A stretch of 59,999 bases of DNA from Clostridia bacterium (GTDB lineage Bacteria > Bacillota > Clostridia > Christensenellales > QAND01). The notes beneath the pieces were generated by a model. The model did no database searches and was not told the origin of the DNA. It saw nothing but the letters and a program-made list of their open reading frames with translations. Positions 51,326-59,846 of the stretch are shown one piece after another. A program made the position numbers and the translations under genes. Each line of letters opens with the position of its first letter. Within the stretch, counting starts at the first letter, position 1. The DNA is taken from assembly GCA_017439715.1 (NCBI GenBank), contig JAFSIR010000017.1, positions 1-59,999 of the forward strand. The letters are read 5' to 3'.

Positions 51326-52447
51326 ATGAATACGCACGCAAAGCATATTTCCGTGATTATATTGATCATCATGGTTTTTCTGCTGCGCTTTTCGTCATCC
51401 GCTACGGCAGGCGCCGCTTCAGGCGTGGCTTTATTTTTAAACAGCGTGCTGCCCGCCCTGCTCCCATTTTTTGTTTGTTCATGCATCCTGATCCGTTTAG
51501 GGACGATTCAGGCCGTTTCAAAGGCGCTGTCGGCCTTTATGCGGCCGTTTTTCTCGCTGGGCGGAGAAAGTATGCCCGCGTTCGTCATCGGCGCTGTGAG
51601 CGGATATCCCAACGGAGCAAGGGTAACAGCTGAGCTGTATTCACAAAATCATCTGCCGGCGCACGATGCCGGGCGCACATATTTGTTGTCTTCACTGGCC
51701 AGCCCGTCGTTTATCTTGTCTGCCGTAGCCGCTTCCATGCTTAAAAAACCGGGATGCGGATGGGTCCTGATGCTTTCGCACCTTTTATCTGCCGTTACGG
51801 TATACCGCTTCTGGCCTCAGGATCGAAGCTGTATAGATGCCCGTGTCAAAACGCAGGCTCCGCAAGCTCAAACACAAAGACCGCTCCGGATCTGCCTTGA
51901 CAGTATCCGCGATGCGGCCGTTTCTCTTTGGAGCGTTGGATCTTTTATTATTCTGTTTAGTGCGTTGGTCTCCGTTATGCAGCATACAGGCATACTGGAT
52001 GCTGCCTCACACATCCTTGCCGGTGTCTTCCGGTTCCTGTCTTTGCCCGCCTCGTTCTGGGCCGCTTTGCTGACCGGGGTTTTTGAGTTGTCAACAGGAT
52101 GTGCCAGCCTCGCCGCACTCCCCTTTTCTCCGGCCGTGCAGCTGACAGCGATCAGTTTTTTGCTTGGTTTTGGCGGCTTATGTATTTTTGCTCAATGCGC
52201 TGAATATGCGCAGCAGTTGCGGCTGCCACTGGCAAGGCTGTTTATATTCAAGCTCCTGCAAGGCATTGTCGCCGCTCTGTATTGCGCCGTTCTGCTGCGG
52301 CTGTTCCCGTTATCGGTATCCGCCTTTGCCGCACCAGCCGCCCATACCTATGCATACAGGCCTGTTCCCGTGTACGGCATCGTGTTTGTTACTTTAACAG
52401 CCCTTGTCGCCGCCTTATTGGCCGACAGATCCGCGCGCCGGAGCTGA
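51326..52447 (+). CDS. ylbJ: Sporulation integral membrane protein YlbJ
   Basis: A polytopic membrane protein of 373 residues with nucleoside-recognition (Gate) type repeats: VALFLNSVLPALLPFFVCS, MPAFVIGAVSGYPNGARVTAEL and GVFELSTGCASLAAL. YlbJ is a mother-cell sporulation protein needed for heat-resistant spores in Bacillus. ATG 51326 has AAGGAGG 8 nt upstream. It is divergent from the patatin-like gene by 46 bp and overlaps the next gene by 33 bp tail to tail. Codon 51326 rather than upstream frames is chosen because those run antisense to the patatin-like gene. Confidence 0.93.
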   Translation: MNTHAKHISVIILIIMVFLLRFSSSATAGAASGVALFLNSVLPALLPFFVCSCILIRLGTIQAVSKALSAFMRPFFSLGGESMPAFVIGAVSGYPNGARVTAELYSQNHLPAHDAGRTYLLSSLASPSFILSAVAASMLKKPGCGWVLMLSHLLSAVTVYRFWPQDRSCIDARVKTQAPQAQTQRPLRICLDSIRDAAVSLWSVGSFIILFSALVSVMQHTGILDAASHILAGVFRFLSLPASFWAALLTGVFELSTGCASLAALPFSPAVQLTAISFLLGFGGLCIFAQCAEYAQQLRLPLARLFIFKLLQGIVAALYCAVLLRLFPLSVSAFAAPAAHTYAYRPVPVYGIVFVTLTALVAALLADRSARRS

Positions 52448-52921
52448 TTTTTCCTGCCCTTCCGCGTCTCTGTTGCGTTCTTTGTTTGTCAGCGACTGCC
52501 GGTTTTTGCGGATGGTTTCAATGCAATCAGCTAAATGTTCTTCCAACTCATCCAGCACGTCCTGCGCATATCCCATGGCGCCGGCCCGCATTTCCTGCTT
52601 GGCACGGGTGGCCGAGTTCATAACGGCTTCCGCCCGTTCTGTTGCGGCACGCACGATCTCGTGCTCCTGACACAGTTGTTCCGCCCTTAAGCGTGCCTGG
52701 GCAATGATATGATCAGCCTGTGCACGGGCGTCTTCCAGAATACGCTGTTCATCCGCTTTGATACGGCGGGCATTTTCGATCTCGGCAGGTAAAGATTCCC
52801 TGATCTCGTCGATAAATCCCAGCATCCTGTCCTGATCCATCATGTGCATGCTGGACATCAATGCTTTTTTCGCGCCTTCAATTTCTTCTTCCATAAGATC
52901 AATAATTTCTGTCAGGGTCAT
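52415..52921 (-). CDS. Coiled-coil protein, ATP synthase subunit B/H-like
   Basis: A 168-residue charged protein dominated by one long helix (about residues 45-145: IENARRIKADEQRILEDARA and LRAEQLCQEHEIVRAATERA), with no membrane segment or catalytic motif. It resembles V-type ATPase subunit H or DivIVA-like helical proteins found beside coaD in Clostridia. GAGGAG lies 6 nt before its ATG, inside the coaD end (23-nt overlap), so it is expressed with coaD. Its function is unknown; a division or envelope scaffold is a guess. Confidence 0.75.
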   Translation of the reverse strand: MTLTEIIDLMEEEIEGAKKALMSSMHMMDQDRMLGFIDEIRESLPAEIENARRIKADEQRILEDARAQADHIIAQARLRAEQLCQEHEIVRAATERAEAVMNSATRAKQEMRAGAMGYAQDVLDELEEHLADCIETIRKNRQSLTNKERNRDAEGQEKSAPARGSVGQ

Positions 52922-53411
52922 TCTTTACTCCTCTTTTTCTCACAGCCGATTTTTGGACCTGTTCGGTTATACATTGGGGTACCAGTTTGCTTATATCTCC
53001 GCCAAAAAGGGCAACTTCCCGAACCATGCTGCTGGATAAAAAGCGCCACTCTTTATCCGTCATTAAAAACACAGTTTCAATTTCCGGCGCCAACAGCCCG
53101 TTCATCTCCGCCATGGCGATCTCCGATTCAAAATCAGCCACAGTTCTAAGCCCGCGCACCAACACAGCCGCGTTTTGGCCGCGCGCATACTCCACCAACA
53201 ATCCATCAAAAGAATCTGCCCGCACGTTTTTCAGATGGGCAGTGCTTCGCTCAATCATTTTTACCCGTTCTTCCACCGAAAACATAGGAGATTTCGCTGT
53301 ATTGTTCAGCACCGCCACGATCAGCTCGTCATATAGCACAGCGGCCCTTTCAATCATGTTCAAATGGCCGTTTGTGATCGGATCAAAACTGCCGGGATAG
53401 ATCGCGATCAT
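52899..53411 (-). CDS. coaD: Phosphopantetheine adenylyltransferase
   Basis: Fourth step of coenzyme A synthesis. The 170 residues show AIYPGSFDPITNGHLNMIERA (TNGH at 13-16), RGLRTVADFESEIAMAEMN and the end of the active site FLSSSMVREVA. It overlaps rsmD by 4 nt (ATGA), the common rsmD-coaD pair. Confidence 0.97.
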   Translation of the reverse strand: MIAIYPGSFDPITNGHLNMIERAAVLYDELIVAVLNNTAKSPMFSVEERVKMIERSTAHLKNVRADSFDGLLVEYARGQNAAVLVRGLRTVADFESEIAMAEMNGLLAPEIETVFLMTDKEWRFLSSSMVREVALFGGDISKLVPQCITEQVQKSAVRKRGVKNDPDRNY

Positions 53412-53965
53412 TGCTCGCTCTCCTTTCGGTATACCGAGATCGCACGCTTTCCGTATTGTTTCCGTTTATACAGCACACAGCCGGAAAACCGTTCCGGTAA
53501 AGGATTGGCGCTGTCATGCTCGAGTACTGCCAGGGAGCTTTCCGACATCAACGGAACACACAGCATCAGCGCCCGTTCATAATATCCCAGCGCATAAGGC
53601 GGATCCATAAAAACAACATCAAACGTGCGCTCTGCTTTAGCCAAAAGCTGCAAAGCCCGCGCATAATCGTTTTGATATATCTCCGTTTTATCCTCCAAGG
53701 ACAGCATTTTTACATTATTTCTTGCCACCGTTACGGCCGGCGCCGCAAAATCAATCATCACGCCGTGCCGGGCGCCGCGGCTCATCGCTTCAATCGTCAT
53801 CGCACCGCTGCCGCAAAACACATCAAGCACATTCGCGCCCGGTATTTCCCTTTGCAGCATGGAAAAAACAGCCTCACGAACCATGCCGCTCGTTGGCCTT
53901 GTTTTATCCCCTTCCGGTGTTTGAATGATTCGGCCTCTAAACTGGCCGCCTGCAATTCGAAGCAT
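53408..53965 (-). CDS. rsmD: 16S rRNA (guanine-966-N2)-methyltransferase RsmD
   Basis: The 185-residue SAM enzyme has LRIAGGQFRGR at the start, RPTSGMVREAVFSML, the SAM motif VLDVFCGSGAMTIEAMSRGA and the catalytic DPPYA. ATG 53965 has AAGGG 8 nt upstream; a GTG one codon earlier is possible. It precedes coaD. Confidence 0.95.
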   Translation of the reverse strand: MLRIAGGQFRGRIIQTPEGDKTRPTSGMVREAVFSMLQREIPGANVLDVFCGSGAMTIEAMSRGARHGVMIDFAAPAVTVARNNVKMLSLEDKTEIYQNDYARALQLLAKAERTFDVVFMDPPYALGYYERALMLCVPLMSESSLAVLEHDSANPLPERFSGCVLYKRKQYGKRAISVYRKESEQ

Positions 53966-53981
53966 CACCCACGCCCTTGTA

Positions 53982-54536
53982 TCAATAGCACAAAATCAGT
54001 CTTTTATTCGTTGCTATAGCGTCCATGCGAACATCATGTTCTTCCGGCTCGATCTGTTCCACTATCTGCTTGTCAAAGCACATGCCAACTTTGACACACG
54101 GGATCCTGGCCAGGAACTTATCATAATATCCGCCGCCTGTTCCAACGCGGTTTCCTTTTTCATCAAACGCAAGACCCGGCACAAACGCAACCTCTATCGT
54201 GGACGGATCCACTTCATACTGCGGATCCGGTTCCAACACGCCGTAACGGTTGGAAGTCAAAATATCGTCCGGGTAATACTCGGCCGCGATCATCTCATCA
54301 CCTTTAATCATCGGCAGCAGTACCGTTTTATTTGAGCGCAGCAGCCAATCGATCAAAGGCCAGGTATCTACTTCATCGCCTTTGGAAGCATAAACAAAAA
54401 TCACTTTGGAATTTTTGAGCTGCGGCAGCATATACGCATGCTGGCGCACCATGCTGGACTCAACCTGGTGCTCCTGTTCAGGGATGCTTGCCCGGATCTT
54501 GCGCGCTTGTTCACGGATCGTTTCTTTGTTTGTCAT
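53982..54536 (-). CDS. 5-Formyltetrahydrofolate cyclo-ligase
   Basis: ATP-dependent enzyme that returns 5-formyl-THF to 5,10-methenyl-THF. The 184 residues have KETIREQARKIRASIPEQE, FVYASKGDEVDTWPLIDWLL and the signature FVPGLAFDEKGNRVGTGGGYYDKFL. Its ATG directly abuts the alr stop codon. The match is to the YgfA/MTHFS family. Confidence 0.95.
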   Translation of the reverse strand: MTNKETIREQARKIRASIPEQEHQVESSMVRQHAYMLPQLKNSKVIFVYASKGDEVDTWPLIDWLLRSNKTVLLPMIKGDEMIAAEYYPDDILTSNRYGVLEPDPQYEVDPSTIEVAFVPGLAFDEKGNRVGTGGGYYDKFLARIPCVKVGMCFDKQIVEQIEPEEHDVRMDAIATNKRLILCY

Positions 54537-55640
54537 TTACACATACTCCCTTGGAACGCGTTCTGCAATGTTTACCAATACTTCGTAACCTACACTGCCG
54601 CGAAGTTCTCCCAATTCATCTGCGGTGATCATCTCATTCCCCTGTGCTCCGATCAACACAACATCGTCCCCTACGGACACTTCGGGCAAAGCCGTAACAT
54701 CCACCATTAGATGATCCATGCACACACGGCCAACAATAGGGCAGCGCTGTCCGCCGATAAGCACATCCGCTTTTTGGGACAGCAGCCTTGAATATCCATC
54801 AGCGTATCCGACAGGGATCGTGGCAATGCGCCGCAGGTCAGGGGCTATAAACTCCCTTCCGTAACCGACCGACTCCCCTCTGCCGATCGTTCTGAGCGCC
54901 TGCACTTTGCTGCACAGCGTCAGTGCAGGGCGCAGCGCCTCCGGCATGCCCGTTTCAAAAGACGGAAGGCAACCATACAGTATAATACCACAGCGAACCA
55001 TATCTTTGCGGAGATTTTTTCGGCGCAAGGTAGCGGCGCTGTTGGAGATATGGCACAGCGGCGTAAACCCGGCCTCATGAACAAGTGCCTCTACTTCGTT
55101 AAACACTGCCACTTGCTCATCCACAAAGGAATCGTCCGCCATATCAGCCGAAGCAAAATGCGTGAACAGCCCCTCCATCGTTACATGCGGTGCCTTTCTA
55201 AACGCATCGATCAAAGCCGGTGCCTCTTCCTTCATCATGCCGATCCGATGGAACCCGGAATCTACTTTTAAATGAGCTTTGGCTTGTTTGTTTTCCCGCA
55301 CGGCCGCCTGTTCCATAGCTTCTACCTGTTCCGGCATATACACGCAGGCTGCAATATCAAGACCAACGCACTGCGCACATTCTTCCGCTGACAGTGCGCC
55401 TATGATTAACACCGGCGCATCGATCCCGGCTGCCCGAAGTTCTTCCGCTTCGCCAAAAGTTGCAACGCCCAGCGCATATGCGCCGCACTCAAGCATCTTT
55501 TTGGCAACGGGCACAGCGCCGTGGCCGTATGCATTTGCTTTTATGATCGCCAACATTTTGGTGTCGCCTATGCTGTTGCAGATATAGCGGGTATTATGCC
55601 CGATCGCCTCCAGCGAGATCAACGCTCTTGTTACACGCAT
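54537..55640 (-). CDS. alr: Alanine racemase
   Basis: PLP enzyme that supplies D-alanine for peptidoglycan. The 367-residue protein has the PLP lysine K34 in AIIKANAYGHG, HLKVDSGFHRIGM, the catalytic tyrosine region IPVGYADGYSR and the end CMDHLMVDVT. It could also act in spores, where alanine racemase limits germination; nothing here separates the roles. Confidence 0.96.
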   Translation of the reverse strand: MRVTRALISLEAIGHNTRYICNSIGDTKMLAIIKANAYGHGAVPVAKKMLECGAYALGVATFGEAEELRAAGIDAPVLIIGALSAEECAQCVGLDIAACVYMPEQVEAMEQAAVRENKQAKAHLKVDSGFHRIGMMKEEAPALIDAFRKAPHVTMEGLFTHFASADMADDSFVDEQVAVFNEVEALVHEAGFTPLCHISNSAATLRRKNLRKDMVRCGIILYGCLPSFETGMPEALRPALTLCSKVQALRTIGRGESVGYGREFIAPDLRRIATIPVGYADGYSRLLSQKADVLIGGQRCPIVGRVCMDHLMVDVTALPEVSVGDDVVLIGAQGNEMITADELGELRGSVGYEVLVNIAERVPREYV

Positions 55641-55652
55641 GTTAATTCCCTC

Positions 55653-56090
55653 TTATTCCGATAACGAATAAATTTCTTCCCCGGAGAAAAAAGTGATCCC
55701 ATTGTCCTGAAGCACGTTCATGCACTTCTCATTGTCGTGAACACGGAACAGGATCAACGCGCTGTCGTTGGGCGTGCGCACGAACGAATACAGATATTCA
55801 ACATTGATCTGTGATTCGTTCAGCAAGTTCAGCACCTTAGATAATCCGCCCGGCGTATCGGGCACCTGCACGGCCAGCACATCCGTTGTGCTTACGGCAA
55901 ACCCGTTTTCACTAAGCAGCTTCACCGCTTTATCAGGTTTGTTGACAATGCACCGCATGATCCCAAAATCCGTGGTATCTGCAATTGACAGCGCAATCAG
56001 ATCGATCCCGTTATTGCCCAGGATGTTGGTTGCGGCTGCCAGTGTACCTTTTTTGTTTTCAAGAAAAACCGAAATCTGTTTAAGCATCAT
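55653..56090 (-). CDS. Tandem ACT-domain protein
   Basis: A 145-residue protein made of two ACT domains (about 1-68 and 70-145): LKQISVFLENKKGTLAAATNIL and VQVPDTPGGLSKVLNLLNE mark the ligand loops. Such stand-alone proteins often accompany paaK and ior genes and probably sense an amino acid. It has no catalytic part. It follows iorB after a strong hairpin. The ligand is not known; an aromatic amino acid would fit the context. Confidence 0.88.
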   Translation of the reverse strand: MMLKQISVFLENKKGTLAAATNILGNNGIDLIALSIADTTDFGIMRCIVNKPDKAVKLLSENGFAVSTTDVLAVQVPDTPGGLSKVLNLLNESQINVEYLYSFVRTPNDSALILFRVHDNEKCMNVLQDNGITFFSGEEIYSLSE

Positions 56091-56120
56091 TGTTATATCC
56101 GCCTTCTTATCAGTTTTGTT

Positions 56121-56142
56121 GCCGGCCGATCAATCGGCCGGC
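56121..56142. repeat. Perfect GC-rich hairpin between iorB and the ACT gene
   Basis: GCCGGCCGAT (56121-56130) and ATCGGCCGGC (56133-56142) form a perfect palindrome with a 2-base centre. No T run follows on the minus strand (AACAAAACTG), so it does not look like a normal terminator. It could be an RNA processing or stability element, or a weak terminator that lowers the ACT-alr genes. Confidence 0.6.
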
Positions 56143-56149
56143 GGAACAT

Positions 56150-56713
56150 TTATGCATTTACTGCGCCGTATCCCAGGGTAAACGCGCTGTCGTTCATCTC
56201 TCTGAACACGGGGCGCACACTCTGCACAATCGCCTGGCGCATCTGTTCCTGATCAAGCCCTGCCGCAGCCGTAAACACGCCGAGCAGCACGATGTTGGCC
56301 GCCCGCACGCTGCCGGCCTTCTTGGCCAGTTCCACCGCGTCCACCCAGATGGTGTTTTCCGGCAGATTCGCAGCCACGTTTTCGGGATATTTAGCCTGCC
56401 CATTGGTTACAGACGGCGGAACGATCCTGTCTTTTGCCGCGATCACCAGGCCGCCCATTTTCAGCCGCGGCAGCCAGCGCATAGCTTCCATCGCTTCAAA
56501 AGCCAAAATCACATCGGCCGTTCCTTCTTCGATCAGCGGCGAAAGCACGGTTTTTTCCATCCGGACATGCGTAACCACACAGCCGCCCCGCTGGGCCATA
56601 CCGTGCACTTCACTTACTTTTACATCAAGCCCCATACGCTGCGCGTATTCGCCCAGCACACGTGCTGTCAAAATAGTTCCCTGTCCGCCTACACCTACGA
56701 TCAAAATATTCAT
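56150..56713 (-). CDS. iorB: Indolepyruvate:ferredoxin oxidoreductase subunit beta
   Basis: The 187-residue gamma-type subunit starts ILIVGVGGQGTILTARVLGEYA, then VKVSEVHGMAQRGGCVVTHVR. With IorA it oxidises aryl pyruvates to aryl-acetyl-CoA with ferredoxin. ATG 56713 overlaps the iorA stop (ATGA) with GGAGG 9 nt upstream; the extension to 56863 lies inside iorA and is rejected. Confidence 0.95.
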   Translation of the reverse strand: MNILIVGVGGQGTILTARVLGEYAQRMGLDVKVSEVHGMAQRGGCVVTHVRMEKTVLSPLIEEGTADVILAFEAMEAMRWLPRLKMGGLVIAAKDRIVPPSVTNGQAKYPENVAANLPENTIWVDAVELAKKAGSVRAANIVLLGVFTAAAGLDQEQMRQAIVQSVRPVFREMNDSAFTLGYGAVNA

Positions 56714-58443
56714 TGATTCTTTCCTCCGATGCTGTTGACAGGGCACACACGCGCACACAAACCGCAACCGATGCACGCATCGCTGTTGATCATGGCTTTT
56801 CTGTTGTTTTCGCGCAGCAGCGCCGGGCAGCCCAGCCCAATGCATCGCCCGCAAGCGATGCATTTATCAGGATCCACCTTAAACGCAGGTTCGCGTTTTT
56901 TCACGATCATCACACACGGGCGGCGGGAGATCACAACACTCACGCCGTCTTCTTCCCACGATTGGCGGATCGCCGTTTCCATTTCATCAATATTGAGCGG
57001 GTCCACCACGCGCACGGAACGGGCACCCAATGCGGCGCAAACTTCTTCGATCTTGATAGGGGTTACTTCTTCCCCGCCCAGCGTTTTGCCGGTAGCCGGG
57101 TTATCCTGATGCCCGGTCATACCCGTTGTGCCGTTATCCACAATCACAACCGTTGTGTTCGCCTGGTTGTATACCGCACTTGCAAGGCCGGACAGCCCGC
57201 TGTGGAAAAACGTGCTGTCGCCAATCACCGCAACACTCTTTCTTGCGAAATCCCGGCCCATGCCCAGTTCTGCGCCATGCGCCATGCCAATGCTGGCGCC
57301 CATGCAAAGCGTTGTATCCATGGCGGAAAGCGGCGGCATAGAACCGAGTGTATAACACCCGATATCGCCAAACACAGTGGCTTTAAGTTTGCTGAGCACA
57401 TAAAACACCGCCCGATGCGGGCAGCCGGCACAAAGCATCGGCGGCCGCGGGGCCAGATCCGTAAACGCAGGAAGCGCCTGCGGCACGGAAAGGCCAAGCG
57501 CCTGGCGGATCTTGCGCACGCTCAGTTCACCAATATAGGATGTATCGATCGGTTCACAAACGATCCCGAACGAACGCACAGCGTTTAACAAATGAGGCTC
57601 CAATTCTTCGGCCACATATAAGGTTTCAACGCTCTGCGCAAACGCAAGGATCTCTTTTTCATTCAGGGGATTTACAAGGCCAAGCTGCAGCACATCCGCT
57701 TCGGGCACCGCTTCTTTCACATAAGTGGATACGATACCGGCACAGATAATGCCGATCTTGCCGCTGCCTTTGTGCACGGTGTTAAGACCATGCTCGGCCG
57801 CAAACTCGGCCGCTGCCATCAGGCGGTCCTGCAGCGTTGTTTTTCTGAATGCTGCGTTTGCAGGCGCCATCACATATTTGCGAACGTTCTTTTCATACGC
57901 GCGTTTTTCCTGCGGCCACGCTTCCCCGCGCATAACAACGCTGCGTGCATGCGACGTTCTTGTTGTCATCCGCACAATCGTGGGCATATCACACGCTTCG
58001 CTCATCAGCACGGCTAAACGCATAAAATCATACGCCTGCTGGCTGTCCGCCGGCTCAAGCACCGGCACATGCGCCGCTGCCGCAATAAGCCGCGTATCCT
58101 GCTCATTTTGGCTGCTGTGCATCCCAGGGTCATCCGCCACAACAAACACCATTGCGCCGTTCACGCCTGTATAAGCGCCCGTAAACAGCACTTCCGAGGC
58201 CACATTAAGGCCCACGTGCTTCATGCAGCAAACTGCACGGGCGCCTGACACGCTTGCACCCATGGCCACTTCAGCTGCCACGATTTCATTGGCCGCCCAT
58301 TGTGTTTGCATGGTTTCAAACCCGGCCGCCGTTTCTGCAATCTCCGTGCTCGGTGTGCCGGGATATGCCGCCAAAACACTTACGCCTGCGTCCAAGGCAC
58401 CATAAGCGATCGCTTGGTTACCCAAAAGCATCGTTTTTATCAC
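56710..58443 (-). CDS. iorA: Indolepyruvate:ferredoxin oxidoreductase subunit alpha
   Basis: A 577-residue thiamine-diphosphate enzyme subunit. The N-terminal pyrimidine domain has VLAAYPGTPSTEIAE and AVCCMKHVGLN; the ThDP domain has CAGCPHRAVFYVL, FGDIGCYTLG and GDSTFFHSGLSGL; the end holds two [4Fe-4S] clusters (CIACGRCIGLGCP and CIGCGLCARVCPVN). It acts on indole-, phenyl- or hydroxyphenylpyruvate. It starts at a GTG that overlaps the paaK stop (GTGA). Confidence 0.96.
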   Translation of the reverse strand: MIKTMLLGNQAIAYGALDAGVSVLAAYPGTPSTEIAETAAGFETMQTQWAANEIVAAEVAMGASVSGARAVCCMKHVGLNVASEVLFTGAYTGVNGAMVFVVADDPGMHSSQNEQDTRLIAAAAHVPVLEPADSQQAYDFMRLAVLMSEACDMPTIVRMTTRTSHARSVVMRGEAWPQEKRAYEKNVRKYVMAPANAAFRKTTLQDRLMAAAEFAAEHGLNTVHKGSGKIGIICAGIVSTYVKEAVPEADVLQLGLVNPLNEKEILAFAQSVETLYVAEELEPHLLNAVRSFGIVCEPIDTSYIGELSVRKIRQALGLSVPQALPAFTDLAPRPPMLCAGCPHRAVFYVLSKLKATVFGDIGCYTLGSMPPLSAMDTTLCMGASIGMAHGAELGMGRDFARKSVAVIGDSTFFHSGLSGLASAVYNQANTTVVIVDNGTTGMTGHQDNPATGKTLGGEEVTPIKIEEVCAALGARSVRVVDPLNIDEMETAIRQSWEEDGVSVVISRRPCVMIVKKREPAFKVDPDKCIACGRCIGLGCPALLRENNRKAMINSDACIGCGLCARVCPVNSIGGKNQ

Positions 58444-59744
58444 TCTGTTTCACCTCTCAAGTCACGCACACGGCGGGCTTTCCCTTCGTAGCGCCTGAGC
58501 GACATGGGGTTGGCCAATGTCACTTTCACTTTGATCAGCAGTTCCTGCTGCATTTTCTCCTGGATGCGGCGGCTGAGCGCTTCCAGCTCGCCATAGCTTT
58601 CCAGCAGTGACATATCATCAATCTCCACAACAACTTCCACCTGATCGGTAAAGTTCTTGCGCGTGAGGATTACTTCATAGCTCGGGCCAACACCCTTAGT
58701 GTTGAGCAGCACGCGCTCGATCTGGCTGGGGAACACATTGACGCCGCGGATCTTGAGCATATCGTCGCTGCGGCCTTTTATCTTGCTCATGCGCATGCTC
58801 GTGCGGCCACAGCGGCACGGCTCGGTTGTTACGCTGGAAATATCGCGGGTGCGATACCTGAGCAGCGGCTGTGCAAACTTGTTGATCGTTGTGATCACGA
58901 CCTCGCCTTCCGAACCTTCGGGGAGCACTTGCCCCGTTTCGGGATCAATGATCTCAACAATAAACGCATCTTCATTGATGTGCATGCCCTCTTTAAACAG
59001 GCATTCGCCGGACACGCCGGGGCCCATCACTTCGCTCAAACCATAGTTTTCCGTGGCGATCACGCCCCAGCGGCGCTCGATCTCCGCGTTCATTTCTTCC
59101 GTATGGCCTTCCGAGCCCAGCAGCGCAATGCGCACCGGCAGTTCGGCAAGGTCAATGCCCATTTGTGCCGCCACATCACTGATATACAGCGCATAAGAAG
59201 GCGTGCTGACAAGGATCGTGGATCCAAAATCTTTCAGAAACTGCACCTGTCGCTGTGTGTTGCCGCTGGAAATTGGGATCACAGCCGCGCCGATCTTCTC
59301 CATCCCGTAATGCAGGCCCAAAGCGCCGGTGAAAAGCCCATATCCAAACGCGATCTGAGCAATATCATCCTTGCTGCCGCCGGACATTACGATCAGGCGG
59401 GCCATACATTCAGACCAGATCTCCAAATCTTCTTTTGTATATGCAACCACTGTTGCCGATCCCGTTGTGCCGCTGGACGCATGGATGCGCACCACCTCGC
59501 TCATCGGAACAGCCAACAACCCATAAGGATAATGGTCGCGCATGTCCTGTTTTACCGTAAACGGAATCTTTTTCAAATCATCCAATGATTTGATATCGTC
59601 CGGTGTAATACCTGCTTTGTCCAGCGTTTGGCGATAAAAGGGCACATTCTCATACGCGCGTTTTACCGTGTCCTGCAAGCGGGACAACTGGAGTTCCTGG
59701 ATCGTTTTGCGATCCGCCTGTTCAATTTCCGGGTTCCATATCAT
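58440..59744 (-). CDS. paaK: Phenylacetate-CoA ligase
   Basis: AMP-forming CoA ligase that activates arylacetates. The 434-residue protein shows HASSGTTGSATVVAYT (about 88-103), IAFGYGLFTGALGLHYG, NYGLSEVMGPGVSGEC and GRSDDMLKIRGVNVFPSQIE. The ATG at 59744 has GGGAG 8 nt upstream and gives MIWNPEIE, the usual family start; two other in-frame ATGs lie upstream. Together with iorAB it links aryl pyruvates, arylacetates and their CoA esters. Confidence 0.95.
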   Translation of the reverse strand: MIWNPEIEQADRKTIQELQLSRLQDTVKRAYENVPFYRQTLDKAGITPDDIKSLDDLKKIPFTVKQDMRDHYPYGLLAVPMSEVVRIHASSGTTGSATVVAYTKEDLEIWSECMARLIVMSGGSKDDIAQIAFGYGLFTGALGLHYGMEKIGAAVIPISSGNTQRQVQFLKDFGSTILVSTPSYALYISDVAAQMGIDLAELPVRIALLGSEGHTEEMNAEIERRWGVIATENYGLSEVMGPGVSGECLFKEGMHINEDAFIVEIIDPETGQVLPEGSEGEVVITTINKFAQPLLRYRTRDISSVTTEPCRCGRTSMRMSKIKGRSDDMLKIRGVNVFPSQIERVLLNTKGVGPSYEVILTRKNFTDQVEVVVEIDDMSLLESYGELEALSRRIQEKMQQELLIKVKVTLANPMSLRRYEGKARRVRDLRGETE

Positions 59745-59818
59745 TTTCATCACTCCCTGGGGATCGGGAAAAGTCAACCATAGTTCCGTGCTGCCGTATC
59801 CCCTAATTGTTAAATTTT

Positions 59819-59846
59819 ATTATACTGCACTGCAGTAAAAAATCAA
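59819..59846 (-). promoter_or_regulatory. Promoter of the paaK-iorA-iorB unit with a palindrome in the spacer
   Basis: Minus-strand TTGATT (59841-59846), 16-bp spacer, perfect TATAAT (59819-59824). The palindrome ACTGCA-C-TGCAGT (59824-59836) fills most of the spacer and is a likely operator. The leader of about 65 nt shows no strong structure. The bases 59847-59999 hold no gene I can support, only an AT-rich run near 59940-59957. Confidence 0.7.

Noticed and set aside
51280-51486. Hydrophobic N-terminal extension of the patatin-like protein
   Set aside because: It is the complement of the ylbJ start; the SD at ATG 51279 and the family start favour the short form.
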